A stretch of 8,860 nucleotides of DNA, from assembly GCA_011371325.1 (NCBI GenBank), contig DRQV01000255.1, forward strand, positions 1-8,860, in the 5' to 3' direction. Shown here piece by piece: positions 1 through 6,935 of this stretch. Below the pieces are notes generated by a model. It did no database searches. It saw only the letters and a program-made list of their open reading frames with translations, and was not told the DNA's origin. Position 1 is the first letter of the stretch. Each line of letters opens with the position of its first letter. The translations under genes were made by a program, and so were the position numbers. The stretch is from Thioploca sp. (GTDB lineage Bacteria > Pseudomonadota > Gammaproteobacteria > Beggiatoales > Beggiatoaceae).

Positions 1-1
1 C

Positions 2-49
2 ATTAATCCGTATCATAAAATGAGAAGTAAAACAATTATTGGTATATAA
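2..49 (+). CDS. Possible C-terminal end of an upstream gene (partial)
   Basis: Frame 2 is open from the window edge to a TAA at 47-49, giving fifteen residues (INPYHKMRSKTIIGI). The other two forward frames stop at once (TAA at 4-6, TGA at 21-23). The stop lies 8 bp before the TTG start of the O-antigen ligase gene, the spacing expected inside an operon. Fifteen codons are too few to name a family. A glycosyltransferase or other polysaccharide gene would suit the neighbour, but that is a guess from context, and the frame could be open by chance. Confidence 0.25.
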   Translation: MNPYHKMRSKTIIGI

Positions 50-57
50 TTGATAAA

Positions 58-1206
58 TTGAAAACTAGATATATTTTAGCCATCTTAATCGGCTTATCCA
101 TTCCAACCTCAACAGCCTTAACTAATATATTATGCCCATTGGCATTTTTATTTATATTAGTTGAAGGCCAATATACCCAAAAACTTTCTGTATTATATCA
201 GCATAATATAGCATTAGTTGCGATATTGCTTGTTATAACTATTCTTTTAGGATTTTTATATACACCAGTATCATTATCCGAGGCTATTTTAATGTTAGAT
301 AAATATCGAGAATTTATTTATATTCCAATGTTTATTCTGATATTTACCGATGAAAAATCTCGTAAGTGGGGATTATATGCTTTTTTAGCCATTATGGGTA
401 TAACATTATTTTTATCCTATTTAATGGTTATTACTGGGTTAGATATTGGTAAAGGTAATCCACAAAATCCTTTTATATTTAAAAACCATATTACTCAAAA
501 TTTATTAATGGCTTTGGCAACCTATTTTATTGCAATAAAAGCTTGGTGGGAAAAACAATGGTTGTACAGCATAATCATAATATTGGCTATTTATAATATA
601 TTATTTATGAGTGCTGGACGTACTGGTTATGTAATTTTATTCTGTTTAATCCTAATGTTTTTTTATCAAATATATTATTTAAAAGGAATTTTAATCGGTG
701 GCATCATATTAATAACTGGAGCAGGAATAGTTTATAGTTCTTCTGGAATATTACAGCAAAGAGTAGATAAAGCCATCACTAATATCCAAGATTATCAACA
801 TGGTGAAACTAATACTTCAGTTGGAATTAGATTAGAATTTTATAAAAACAGTCTAATTTTAATATCTAAAAAACCGATTTTTGGCAGTGGAACTGGTAGT
901 TTTTCGCATGAATATAATAAACTATTTACTAAAAATATTAATAATACTGCTAATCCTCACAATGATTATTTAATGATTGCCATTCAATGGGGAATGATAG
1001 GAGTTGGATTATTTATTTTATTATTATATACAATGTGGCATGTTAGTTATTCCCTAACCGGTCAAACTAAATTTATGGCTCAAGGCTTAGTTATCACAAT
1101 CATAGTCGGATGTTTAATTAATTCATTGTGGTTAGATAATACAGAAGGACATATATTTGCTTACCTAATAGGAATATTTTATGGTGGGATTAGAAATAAT
1201 ACTTAG
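58..1206 (+). CDS. O-antigen ligase family protein (WaaL/Wzy_C type)
   Basis: Polytopic inner-membrane protein of 382 aa that should transfer undecaprenyl-pyrophosphate-linked O-antigen, or a related glycan, to lipid A-core on the periplasmic side. About ten to twelve hydrophobic segments are visible, with a large polar loop at about 230-305. Family hallmarks are the N-terminal PTSTALTNI stretch (residues 16-24), the arginine in SAGRTGY (185-191), SVGIRLEFYKNS followed by FGSGTGSF (254-282), and NPHNDYL (299-305) before a membrane helix; the histidine and arginine are the usual functional residues of Wzy_C proteins. DNEGH-like DNTEGH at 360-365 is also typical. The TTG at 58 is chosen because the frame has no ATG between the stop at 28-30 and Met79, and starting at Met79 would remove the first two helices. 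No clear Shine-Dalgarno site is seen. A Wzy polymerase or another glycan ligase of the same fold cannot be excluded. Confidence 0.85.
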   Translation: MKTRYILAILIGLSIPTSTALTNILCPLAFLFILVEGQYTQKLSVLYQHNIALVAILLVITILLGFLYTPVSLSEAILMLDKYREFIYIPMFILIFTDEKSRKWGLYAFLAIMGITLFLSYLMVITGLDIGKGNPQNPFIFKNHITQNLLMALATYFIAIKAWWEKQWLYSIIIILAIYNILFMSAGRTGYVILFCLILMFFYQIYYLKGILIGGIILITGAGIVYSSSGILQQRVDKAITNIQDYQHGETNTSVGIRLEFYKNSLILISKKPIFGSGTGSFSHEYNKLFTKNINNTANPHNDYLMIAIQWGMIGVGLFILLLYTMWHVSYSLTGQTKFMAQGLVITIIVGCLINSLWLDNTEGHIFAYLIGIFYGGIRNNT

Positions 1207-1240
1207 TTAAATTAATAGAATTCTATCACTAAATAATTAT

Positions 1241-1268
1241 TTGCATAAATATACTGATTAGTTATAAA
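1241..1268 (+). promoter_or_regulatory. Candidate sigma70 promoter before the hybrid kinase
   Basis: TTGCAT (1241-1246) and TATAAA (1263-1268) are 16 bp apart in the gap between the O-antigen ligase and the kinase. The -10 box matches consensus at 5 of 6 bases, the -35 box at 3 of 6. In DNA this AT-rich such matches are common, so this is only a candidate. It would leave a leader of about 130 nt to the ATG at 1408. Short palindromes (TAGAATTCTA near 1217 and AAATAATTATTT near 1231) precede it, without a T-tract terminator. Confidence 0.25.
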
Positions 1269-1407
1269 ATTGATGATTGAATATGACTTTTACCTTGAAT
1301 AAAATATTAACTAATATTCATTGTCCTGTATTCATCAATTTTTAAAAATAATTAAATCCTGTCAAAATATAATCGTTAAATGTAATCTATTCTTAAACCA
1401 AATAATT

Positions 1408-2928
1408 ATGATGACTAATATATTAAATATCTCCCATGAATTATTGCCGGAAATATTATCTAACCTTAGTGATGCTGTGTTAATTATTGACTTACATACT
1501 AAGAAAATTGAATATTGCAACCATGCTACCGAAATTATATTTGGCTATAAAGAACAAGAACTTATTAAACAAAAAATAAATCTATTATATCTTAATAATG
1601 AAGTATATCAACAATTTATTCAACAGTTAACTATAGCAACAAAGTTTGAATTTCAAATGCAACGCAAAAATGGTGAACTATTTGTAGCCAATCATTTTTA
1701 TCTGCAACAAGAACAGAAAATGGTTGGAATTATCAGTGATATAAATAGCTTAAAAATATTAAAACAACAACTTCAAGATTATGATGCTAAATTAACAGTT
1801 TCTAACGCAAAATTATCTCAAGCATCTCGTTTTAAAGATGAACTACTAGCCAATATAAGCCATGAACTGCGTACTCCACTAAATGGTATTTTAGGAATTA
1901 CTAATGCTTTACAAGAAGGTTATTATGGAAACTTAAATAATCAACAAATCAATTTATTACATACAATTGCTGAAAGTGGAAATAAATTATTAACAATTAT
2001 CAATGATATTTTATCCTTAGCAAAAATAGAAGCTGGTAAAGTTAAATTAGATATATCCTCGGTCATGATTGAAAATATAGGTAATGTTTGTCAACGTATT
2101 ACCAGTAAATTGGCTCATGAAAAAAATATATCTATACTTAATACCTCTTATGATGAAATCACCGTTATACAAGCTGATGAACGTTGTTTAAAGCAAATTT
2201 TATTAAACTTATTCACCAATGCGATTAAATTTACTCCTGATGGTGGTACTGTTAGTTTTACCGTTTGTGGTTATCCAGAACATGAAGCGGTTGATTTAAT
2301 CGTATCTGATACAGGAATTGGTATTGCAAAGAAAGATATGGAGCTTTTATTTCAACCTTTTGTACAATTAGATGGAGGATTAACCCGAAACCAAAGTGGA
2401 ACTGGACTTGGATTATCTCTGGTATACCGTTTTACAGAAATGCACGGTGGCAGTATTACGCTTGAGAGTGAAGTAGGTAAAGGTAGTACCTTCACTATTT
2501 CATTACCTTGGCAACCTCCAACTATTGATAATAAATTCAATAAAAATAATTTAACCCAGATACATCAACAAGATAAAGTTATTTTATTGGCAGATGATAA
2601 TTTAATGGTTATAAAAATATTGTCTACTTTTTTGCGTAGTAAAGGATATCAAGTTGTGATTGCATATAATGGTTTGCAAGCAATTGAAAAGACGATAAAG
2701 ATAAAACCAGAATTAATCATAATGGATATTCAAATGCCAGAAATAGACGGTATCGAGGCAATAACGACACTTAGAGCCAAAGACATAAAAATCCCAATCA
2801 TTGCTATAAGTGCTTTGATAGTGGTTGGTAGCAAGGAACAATGTTTGGAAGTTGGAGCTGATGCCTATTTTAAAAAACCTGTAAGTCTTACAGAATTAGA
2901 GATAACAATTATTAACTTACTTTTTTAA
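1408..2928 (+). CDS. PAS-domain hybrid sensor histidine kinase with C-terminal receiver
   Basis: Cytosolic phosphorelay kinase of 506 aa with no membrane segment or signal peptide. From the ATG at 1408 the order is: PAS domain (about 12-112), short coiled coil (115-145), HisKA with the H-box FKDELLANISHELRTPLN and phospho-accepting His152, HATPase_c with N-box Asn271, G1 DTGIGI (301-306) and G2 GTGLGL (331-336), then a linker and a receiver domain with acidic pair Asp396/Asp397, phospho-acceptor Asp440, Ser468 and Lys490. All catalytic residues are present. The frame continues upstream to a TTG at 1321, but those 29 extra residues precede the PAS domain and look like translated AT-rich spacer; the two adjacent ATGs (1408, 1411) fit better, though none has a good ribosome site. 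The stop overlaps the next ATG (TAATG), so translation is probably coupled to the transglutaminase. The signal sensed is unknown, and no DNA-binding output is attached. Confidence 0.88.
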   Translation: MMTNILNISHELLPEILSNLSDAVLIIDLHTKKIEYCNHATEIIFGYKEQELIKQKINLLYLNNEVYQQFIQQLTIATKFEFQMQRKNGELFVANHFYLQQEQKMVGIISDINSLKILKQQLQDYDAKLTVSNAKLSQASRFKDELLANISHELRTPLNGILGITNALQEGYYGNLNNQQINLLHTIAESGNKLLTIINDILSLAKIEAGKVKLDISSVMIENIGNVCQRITSKLAHEKNISILNTSYDEITVIQADERCLKQILLNLFTNAIKFTPDGGTVSFTVCGYPEHEAVDLIVSDTGIGIAKKDMELLFQPFVQLDGGLTRNQSGTGLGLSLVYRFTEMHGGSITLESEVGKGSTFTISLPWQPPTIDNKFNKNNLTQIHQQDKVILLADDNLMVIKILSTFLRSKGYQVVIAYNGLQAIEKTIKIKPELIIMDIQMPEIDGIEAITTLRAKDIKIPIIAISALIVVGSKEQCLEVGADAYFKKPVSLTELEITIINLLF

Positions 2929-4835
2929 TGATACCACCAACATTATTATTAGGTTGTGCAGTAATATTTTGGGGCTGGCAAATAAATTTATTAATTATCG
3001 CTATACCAATGGCAATAATTTTAGAAACTGCTCGCTGGGTAAATTGGCGTTGGGATTTATCTGACCAAGACTTTAATCGAATTACTGATTGGAGTGCAGT
3101 AATTTTAGTGATAGTAGCTATTTACCTATTTGATCAAGAATCATTACGTGGGTTAATGACTTTATTAAGTTGGTTGCCCATGATATTTTTCCTATTATTA
3201 ACTATCCAAATCTACAGTATCCAAAATTCAGTCAAATTAACCAGTCTATTTTATTCATTACGTCGTCAACAAGCTAAAGGTAGCATAGTTACCAATGCCA
3301 GAATCAACTTAAGCTATCCTTATATTATGATATGCTTATTGGCTGCCAGTGTTGGACGTGAAGCTTGGTATTTTATTGGAGTAATAATATTAACTGGATG
3401 GGGATTATGGTCGATAAGACCCCAACGCTATTTTAGCTTGTATTGGTTATTACTATTAATAATAGTAAGTATTTTAGCCTATAATACCCAACTAGGATTA
3501 AGATATTTACAGACTGAAGTAGAAATATTGATCCTTGATTGGATAGAAGATTTTTTTTTAAATTCGAGAGATCCATACCGACAAAATACTGCCATTGGAG
3601 ATATTGGGCGACTTAAACTATCGGATAAAATTTTATTGCGAGTTAGCACTAAAACTCCATTAAATCTACGAGATGCTAGTTATAATCTTTATTTTGGTAC
3701 AACTTGGCATGCCAAAAGACCAGAGTTTCAAAATATATCACCTGTTGGAGATGGTACTGTTTGGCAATTTACTACCAATCCAGAATTAGATAATGAAGTT
3801 GCTATTTCTAGTTATTTAAATAAAGGTAAAGGTATTTTACCAATACCTCATGGTAGTTCACAGATTTCTAATCTTATTGTACCAATTTTAAAAGTTAATC
3901 CGTTTGGCGCTATTAAAATAGAAAAAGGCCCTGAATTAGTTGTTTATAAAGCAAGTTTTGGTAAAAATACTCCTTTAGATGCCTTGCCAACTGATAGTGA
4001 TTTACAATTGCCAGATAAGGAAAAACAATATTTGCTAACTTTGGCTAACCAGTTGAATTTATTGAATCAAACTCCGGCTCAAATTTTAACTAGTTTATCC
4101 CAGTTTTTTGCTCAGAATTTTTCTTATACTCTTAATTTAACCACATCTAAAATAGCTCCATTACAATATTTTTTGCAACAAAGTAAAGCTGGTCACTGCG
4201 AATATTTTGCCACTGCTACAACATTATTATTACGTGTTGCTGGTATTCCATCTCGCTATGCTACTGGTTATGCCGTTACTGAATATAGTAATTTAGAAGC
4301 TACTTATATAGTGCGAAAACGACACGCTCATGCTTGGACAATTGCTTATTTAAACGGTCGTTGGCAAGAAGTTGATAATACTCCGGCAGTTTGGTTAGAT
4401 ATTGATAAAGAAATGGCGGTTTGGTGGCAACCTATTTACGACATATGGTCTTGGTTAGGGTATAAATTTTCTTATTGGCGTTGGACTGATGATAATAATG
4501 ATAGTAATAATTGGTTGTTATGGTTAATTTTGCCATTAGTTTTAATTTTAATTTGGCGATTTTACTTTAGAGAAAGAGTTATTAAAAAGCAAAAAACAAT
4601 AACTATTGTTGGTAATGATTCAGATTTTTATCAGATAATCCAACAATTAAATAAAGAAAAATATGTTAAACAAGCCGGTGAAAATCTAACTGACTGGTTA
4701 ACACGTATTCAAATAACTGATATAAAATCTGTTTTTAAATTACATCAAAAATATCGGTTTGATCCAAATGGTTTAAATCCAGAAGAGCGTTTACAATTAA
4801 AAAAGAAAGTTGCAATATGGTTAAAACATCATTAA
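2928..4835 (+). CDS. TgpA-like membrane transglutaminase (DUF3488, transglutaminase core, DUF4129)
   Basis: Inner-membrane protein of 635 aa with the full TgpA layout: about six hydrophobic segments in the first 190 residues (DUF3488-like), a periplasmic region (about 190-527) holding a transglutaminase-like core, one membrane helix at 528-545, and a cytosolic DUF4129-like tail (about 560-635). The catalytic triad is visible: Cys424 in AGHCEYFATA, His468 in RHAHAW, and Asp483 in WQEVDNTPA. The following GIPSRYATGY (439-448) is typical of the core. TgpA is essential in Pseudomonas aeruginosa; its physiological substrate is uncertain, and a role in the cell envelope is assumed. The length is close to the usual 640-670 aa. 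The ATG overlaps the kinase stop and has no clear Shine-Dalgarno site, which suggests translational coupling. The MoxR ATPase and DUF58 genes that commonly precede tgpA are absent here. The family call is firm; the substrate is not known. Confidence 0.88.
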   Translation: MIPPTLLLGCAVIFWGWQINLLIIAIPMAIILETARWVNWRWDLSDQDFNRITDWSAVILVIVAIYLFDQESLRGLMTLLSWLPMIFFLLLTIQIYSIQNSVKLTSLFYSLRRQQAKGSIVTNARINLSYPYIMICLLAASVGREAWYFIGVIILTGWGLWSIRPQRYFSLYWLLLLIIVSILAYNTQLGLRYLQTEVEILILDWIEDFFLNSRDPYRQNTAIGDIGRLKLSDKILLRVSTKTPLNLRDASYNLYFGTTWHAKRPEFQNISPVGDGTVWQFTTNPELDNEVAISSYLNKGKGILPIPHGSSQISNLIVPILKVNPFGAIKIEKGPELVVYKASFGKNTPLDALPTDSDLQLPDKEKQYLLTLANQLNLLNQTPAQILTSLSQFFAQNFSYTLNLTTSKIAPLQYFLQQSKAGHCEYFATATTLLLRVAGIPSRYATGYAVTEYSNLEATYIVRKRHAHAWTIAYLNGRWQEVDNTPAVWLDIDKEMAVWWQPIYDIWSWLGYKFSYWRWTDDNNDSNNWLLWLILPLVLILIWRFYFRERVIKKQKTITIVGNDSDFYQIIQQLNKEKYVKQAGENLTDWLTRIQITDIKSVFKLHQKYRFDPNGLNPEERLQLKKKVAIWLKHH

Positions 4836-4840
4836 TTTTT

Positions 4841-4844
4841 GGAG
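4841..4844 (+). promoter_or_regulatory. Ribosome binding site of the 170-aa gene
   Basis: GGAG lies 7 nt before the ATG at 4852, within the 16-bp gap after the transglutaminase stop. It is one of only two clear Shine-Dalgarno sites in the window and is the main support that this small orphan gene is translated. Confidence 0.65.
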
Positions 4845-4851
4845 CTAAAAT

Positions 4852-5364
4852 ATGATTGAAAATGGATTGATAAAAGTAGGTGGTGCTAAAATATTTGGAG
4901 TTGCTTTATTACCAGGAATTACCTTGTTGGCATTAGGAGGAATCATTACTTGGAATTTTTGGAAAAGTTCTAATGAAAAAAATTATGTTAAAGGAACTTT
5001 GAAAGATTTTAAAATAGAAATTGATAGATTAACCAATGAAAAACAAGAACTATTATCCCAAATATCTAAATTAAAAGAAGACTTTTTAGAGTTAAAAAAA
5101 ATTACTCTTGATAGGTTTATTAATAATATTCCGATTCATAATAAATCAAGTGATTCTTCATTAGATAATTTAATTATTAAAAAACAAGAGTTATCATTAC
5201 AAGTATCCAAATTACAAGAAAAATTTAATCAGTTACAAACAGCGATGTCTGGCAATATATCGTCTGTTGCTAATGAAAAATTTAAATCAACTAGCGATTC
5301 TCCAAAATTGGATATGTTAAAATGGGTGATTGAAGACAATGTTAAGTTAAGGAAGTCAATATAA
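4852..5364 (+). CDS. Unrecognised membrane-anchored coiled-coil protein, 170 aa
   Basis: No known family is recognised. A glycine- and leucine-rich hydrophobic segment (about residues 13-36) lacks a signal-peptidase site and should act as a membrane anchor. The rest is polar and rich in Lys, Glu, Leu and Gln, with two predicted coiled coils (about 46-84 and 104-130) split by an Asn/Ser-rich stretch, and a charged C-terminal end. The two coils are related: residues 63-82 and 110-129 match at 11 of 20 positions, with KQEL, SKL and the spacing of Phe and Leu kept, so the gene probably grew by an internal duplication. It follows the transglutaminase by 16 bp on the same strand and has a good Shine-Dalgarno site, so it is likely the last gene of the operon. 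Positively charged residues follow the anchor, which leaves the topology open. A scaffold or partner for the transglutaminase or kinase is conceivable, but only from position. Confidence 0.7.
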   Translation: MIENGLIKVGGAKIFGVALLPGITLLALGGIITWNFWKSSNEKNYVKGTLKDFKIEIDRLTNEKQELLSQISKLKEDFLELKKITLDRFINNIPIHNKSSDSSLDNLIIKKQELSLQVSKLQEKFNQLQTAMSGNISSVANEKFKSTSDSPKLDMLKWVIEDNVKLRKSI

Positions 5365-6495
5365 TCAAATAGCCTTTGGTAAGGTAAAATAAAACAAACA
5401 ACCTGCCCCAAGTTTGCTTTTGGCTCCGACTTCTCCACCAAGTTTTTCTATTATATGTCGCACTATGGATAAACCTAACCCATGTCCTTCAACTGAAGCA
5501 TGTAAACGAGTAAACTGAGTGAATAGTTTGTCAATAGATTCTTGTTCCAGACCAGAACCATTATCTTTTATCCAAAAACATACAGTATTGTCATCTTCGA
5601 CTGTTCCTATTTCTAAACGAGGTGGTTTACCTCCATATTTTAATCCGTTAGTTAGATAGTTTACCCATACTTCTTCTATCCATTCTGCATAACCAAGAGT
5701 TATAGGCCATTTATCTGTGATAACTAGTTCAGCTTGGTATTGTTGTATCATTAAATCTAAACGTTGAGTCGCTTTATAAACAATATCTTGCATATCCAAA
5801 GGGGTTGATTTAACTTCTTGTTTAGATACTTTAGCTAATAATAATAAAGCATTAACAATACTAACCATTTTTTGACTAGAATTTAAAATATGTTGTAAAC
5901 AAATATGTCCTTGTTCACTGACATCATCAGATAATTCCTCCATTAATAAATCTGATAAGCTAATAAGATTGGCTAAAGGATTTTTCAAATCATGAGCTAC
6001 AGTATGAGAAAAAGTATCTAATTCATTATTTTTTATTTCTAATTCATTATTTTTAAGTTTTAATTCATTATTTTTAAGTTTTAATTCTACATTTTTAAGT
6101 TTTAATTGTTGTTGTAAATTATACACAGTTAAATGAGTATTGATTCGAGCTAAAACTTCTTCCTGTTGAATTGGTTTGGTAACATAATCGACAGCTCCTA
6201 AACTTAAACCTTTTACTTTATCTAAAGTTTCTGATAAAGCTGTCATGAAAATAACAGGAATATCTTTAGTATCAATATTGGCTTTTAAATGTTCGCAAGT
6301 TTCAAAACCAGATAAGCCAGGCATCATTACATCTAGCAAAATTAAATCTGGGCGTTCATATTCAGTAATTTCGAGAGCTGTTAATCCATCTCGTGCTACT
6401 AAAACTTCAAAGTTATTAGCGTCTAGGAAATCAAATAAAGTACTGATATTTTCTGGAATATCATCAACTATAAGAATAGTATTAGAATTTGGCAT
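5365..6495 (-). CDS. Response regulator receiver-histidine kinase fusion
   Basis: Cytosolic signalling protein of 376 aa with the receiver in front of the transmitter. Receiver (about 5-122): acidic pair Asp11/Asp12, phospho-acceptor Asp55 in LILLDVMMPG, Thr85, Lys107 in the TKP motif. Linker (about 126-160): coiled coil with four near-identical heptads. HisKA: His168 in TVAHDLKNP. HATPase_c: Asn279/Asn283 in the N-box, G1 DNGSGL (311-316), G2 GHGLGL (337-342). All key residues are intact. Such proteins take phosphate on the receiver from another kinase and so tune their own kinase activity; the next partner is not encoded here. The HDLKNPL H-box with a short HATPase resembles phytochrome-type kinases, but no sensor domain is present. 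The gene runs toward the transglutaminase operon, and its TGA directly abuts the TAA of the 170-aa gene. The ATG at 6495 sits just ahead of the receiver; its ribosome site is weak. Confidence 0.88.
   Translation of the reverse strand: MPNSNTILIVDDIPENISTLFDFLDANNFEVLVARDGLTALEITEYERPDLILLDVMMPGLSGFETCEHLKANIDTKDIPVIFMTALSETLDKVKGLSLGAVDYVTKPIQQEEVLARINTHLTVYNLQQQLKLKNVELKLKNNELKLKNNELEIKNNELDTFSHTVAHDLKNPLANLISLSDLLMEELSDDVSEQGHICLQHILNSSQKMVSIVNALLLLAKVSKQEVKSTPLDMQDIVYKATQRLDLMIQQYQAELVITDKWPITLGYAEWIEEVWVNYLTNGLKYGGKPPRLEIGTVEDDNTVCFWIKDNGSGLEQESIDKLFTQFTRLHASVEGHGLGLSIVRHIIEKLGGEVGAKSKLGAGCLFYFTLPKAI
6022..6105 (-). repeat. Four tandem 21-bp units coding for coiled-coil heptads
   Basis: Units at 6022-6042, 6043-6063, 6064-6084 and 6085-6105. 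The middle two are identical on the + strand; the outer two differ at a few bases. Each unit encodes one heptad of the kinase linker: LKLKNVE, LKLKNNE, LKLKNNE and LEIKNNE (residues 131-158). The period is a multiple of three, so gain or loss of units would keep the frame and lengthen or shorten the coiled coil between receiver and kinase. Confidence 0.9.
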
Positions 6496-6615
6496 TATAT
6501 CTGTGTATTTTTTTGTAATAAAGGCTTATTCAATTTTTAAGTTATTTCAAGTATATAATAATTAGTTATAATTTTTAGTAACTATTAAGTTTATGCAGAA
6601 ATAGATGGCTCAAAT

Positions 6616-6641
6616 TAATAGAGCTTATCAGGCTCTGATTA
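6616..6641. other. Small hairpin in the GC-richer patch
   Basis: AGAGC (6620-6624) pairs with GCTCT (6632-6636) around a 7-nt loop. TAAT (6616-6619) pairs with ATTA (6638-6641) if G6637 bulges out, giving nine pairs in all. No T-tract follows on either strand, so it is not a standard terminator. It may be part of a leader or small RNA. Confidence 0.3.
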
Positions 6642-6715
6642 TAACGGGCCGACAAAGTGAATTTCATAGTTTTAATACATTATGTAAATATATACTCCTA
6701 AACAAAGTAGTGATG

Positions 6716-6729
6716 ACTATAATTATAGT
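6716..6729. repeat. Perfect 14-bp palindrome
   Basis: ACTATAATTATAGT reads the same on both strands. It lies midway between the divergent kinase and hemW genes, where an operator for a dimeric regulator would be expected. Direct evidence is only the symmetry, and AT-rich DNA makes such palindromes fairly common. Confidence 0.35.
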
Positions 6730-6795
6730 AAAATTAATCTACTAGCAAATTTACCACTACTATATTTAAGACTACCAAAAAATAATATTTTTTTT

Positions 6796-6888
6796 AAACT
6801 CATATGTTGAAAAATTTGAAATATTTTACAATAATATTTAAGAAATTTATATTTTTTAAAATTATTAAAGTTATCAATATGTGAGTTT
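6796..6888. repeat. Imperfect 15-bp inverted repeat ahead of hemW
   Basis: Left arm AAACTCATATGTTGA (6796-6810) and right arm TCAATATGTGAGTTT (6874-6888) are complementary at 13 of 15 positions; as RNA the other two can form G-U pairs. The 63-bp interior is AT-rich and holds a smaller dyad (AAATATT/AATATTT). The right arm runs into a T-tract and overlaps the spacer of the hemW promoter. It could be a paired operator, a transcript end, or the relic of a short mobile sequence. Confidence 0.45.
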
Positions 6889-6899
6889 TTTTTTATAAT
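6871..6899 (+). promoter_or_regulatory. Probable sigma70 promoter of hemW
   Basis: TTATCA (6871-6876, 4 of 6 to consensus) and a perfect TATAAT (6894-6899) are separated by the ideal 17 bp. Transcription would begin near 6906, about 30 nt before the TTG start of hemW. The spacer contains a long T-tract and part of the inverted repeat. Confidence 0.5.
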
Positions 6900-6935
6900 T
6901 TTTCAAAGTTTGATTACAACCTAGAATTATTAAAT

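Larger units (their letters stand above)
6605..6745 (+). other. Short open frame of doubtful status (46 codons)
   Basis: ATG at 6605 to TAG at 6743-6745. The first half begins MAQINRAYQALIITGRQ and uses GC-richer codons than the surroundings; the second half turns into AT-rich residues typical of translated spacer. No Shine-Dalgarno site is seen, and an in-frame TAG lies just before the ATG. It could be a real small protein, the degraded front of a lost gene, or part of a structured RNA. No family is recognised. Confidence 0.2.
6496..6935. other. 440-bp gap between the divergent kinase and hemW genes
   Basis: This gap should carry the promoters of both genes. It is mostly A and T, except for a patch of higher GC at about 6600-6660. 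Contents seen are: the GC patch with a 46-codon open frame and a small hairpin, a perfect 14-bp palindrome at 6716-6729, a 15-bp inverted repeat with arms 63 bp apart, and a promoter just before hemW. A 6-bp dyad (TAGTTA at 6563-6568, TAACTA at 6579-6584) lies closer to the kinase. No clear promoter for the kinase was picked out among the many AT-rich matches. Confidence 0.6.

Noticed and set aside
1321..1407. N-terminal extension of the hybrid kinase from a TTG at 1321
   Set aside because: The 29 extra residues come before any domain, read like AT-rich spacer, and have no ribosome site; two adjacent ATGs at 1408 and 1411 sit just ahead of the PAS domain.
2352..2540. 62-codon minus-strand open frame
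   Set aside because: It lies wholly inside the ATPase domain of the hybrid kinase, whose motifs are intact, and resembles no protein.
5229..5441. 70-codon minus-strand open frame
   Set aside because: It straddles the ends of two well-supported genes in another frame and has no recognisable content.
6022..6105. CRISPR-like array
   Set aside because: The repeats are directly adjacent without spacers and encode heptads in the reading frame of the kinase.
6245..6565. 106-codon plus-strand open frame
   Set aside because: It is antisense to the receiver domain of the second kinase, whose phosphorylation residues are all conserved.
6575..6667. 30-codon minus-strand frame starting at ATG 6667
   Set aside because: Very short, no ribosome site and no recognisable content; kept only as a remark on the GC-richer patch.
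6796..6894. Inverted repeat followed by T-tract as a rho-independent terminator
   Set aside because: No supported gene on the plus strand ends just before it, the loop is 63 nt, and a good promoter overlaps the right arm, so a terminator role is less likely than an operator or a relic.
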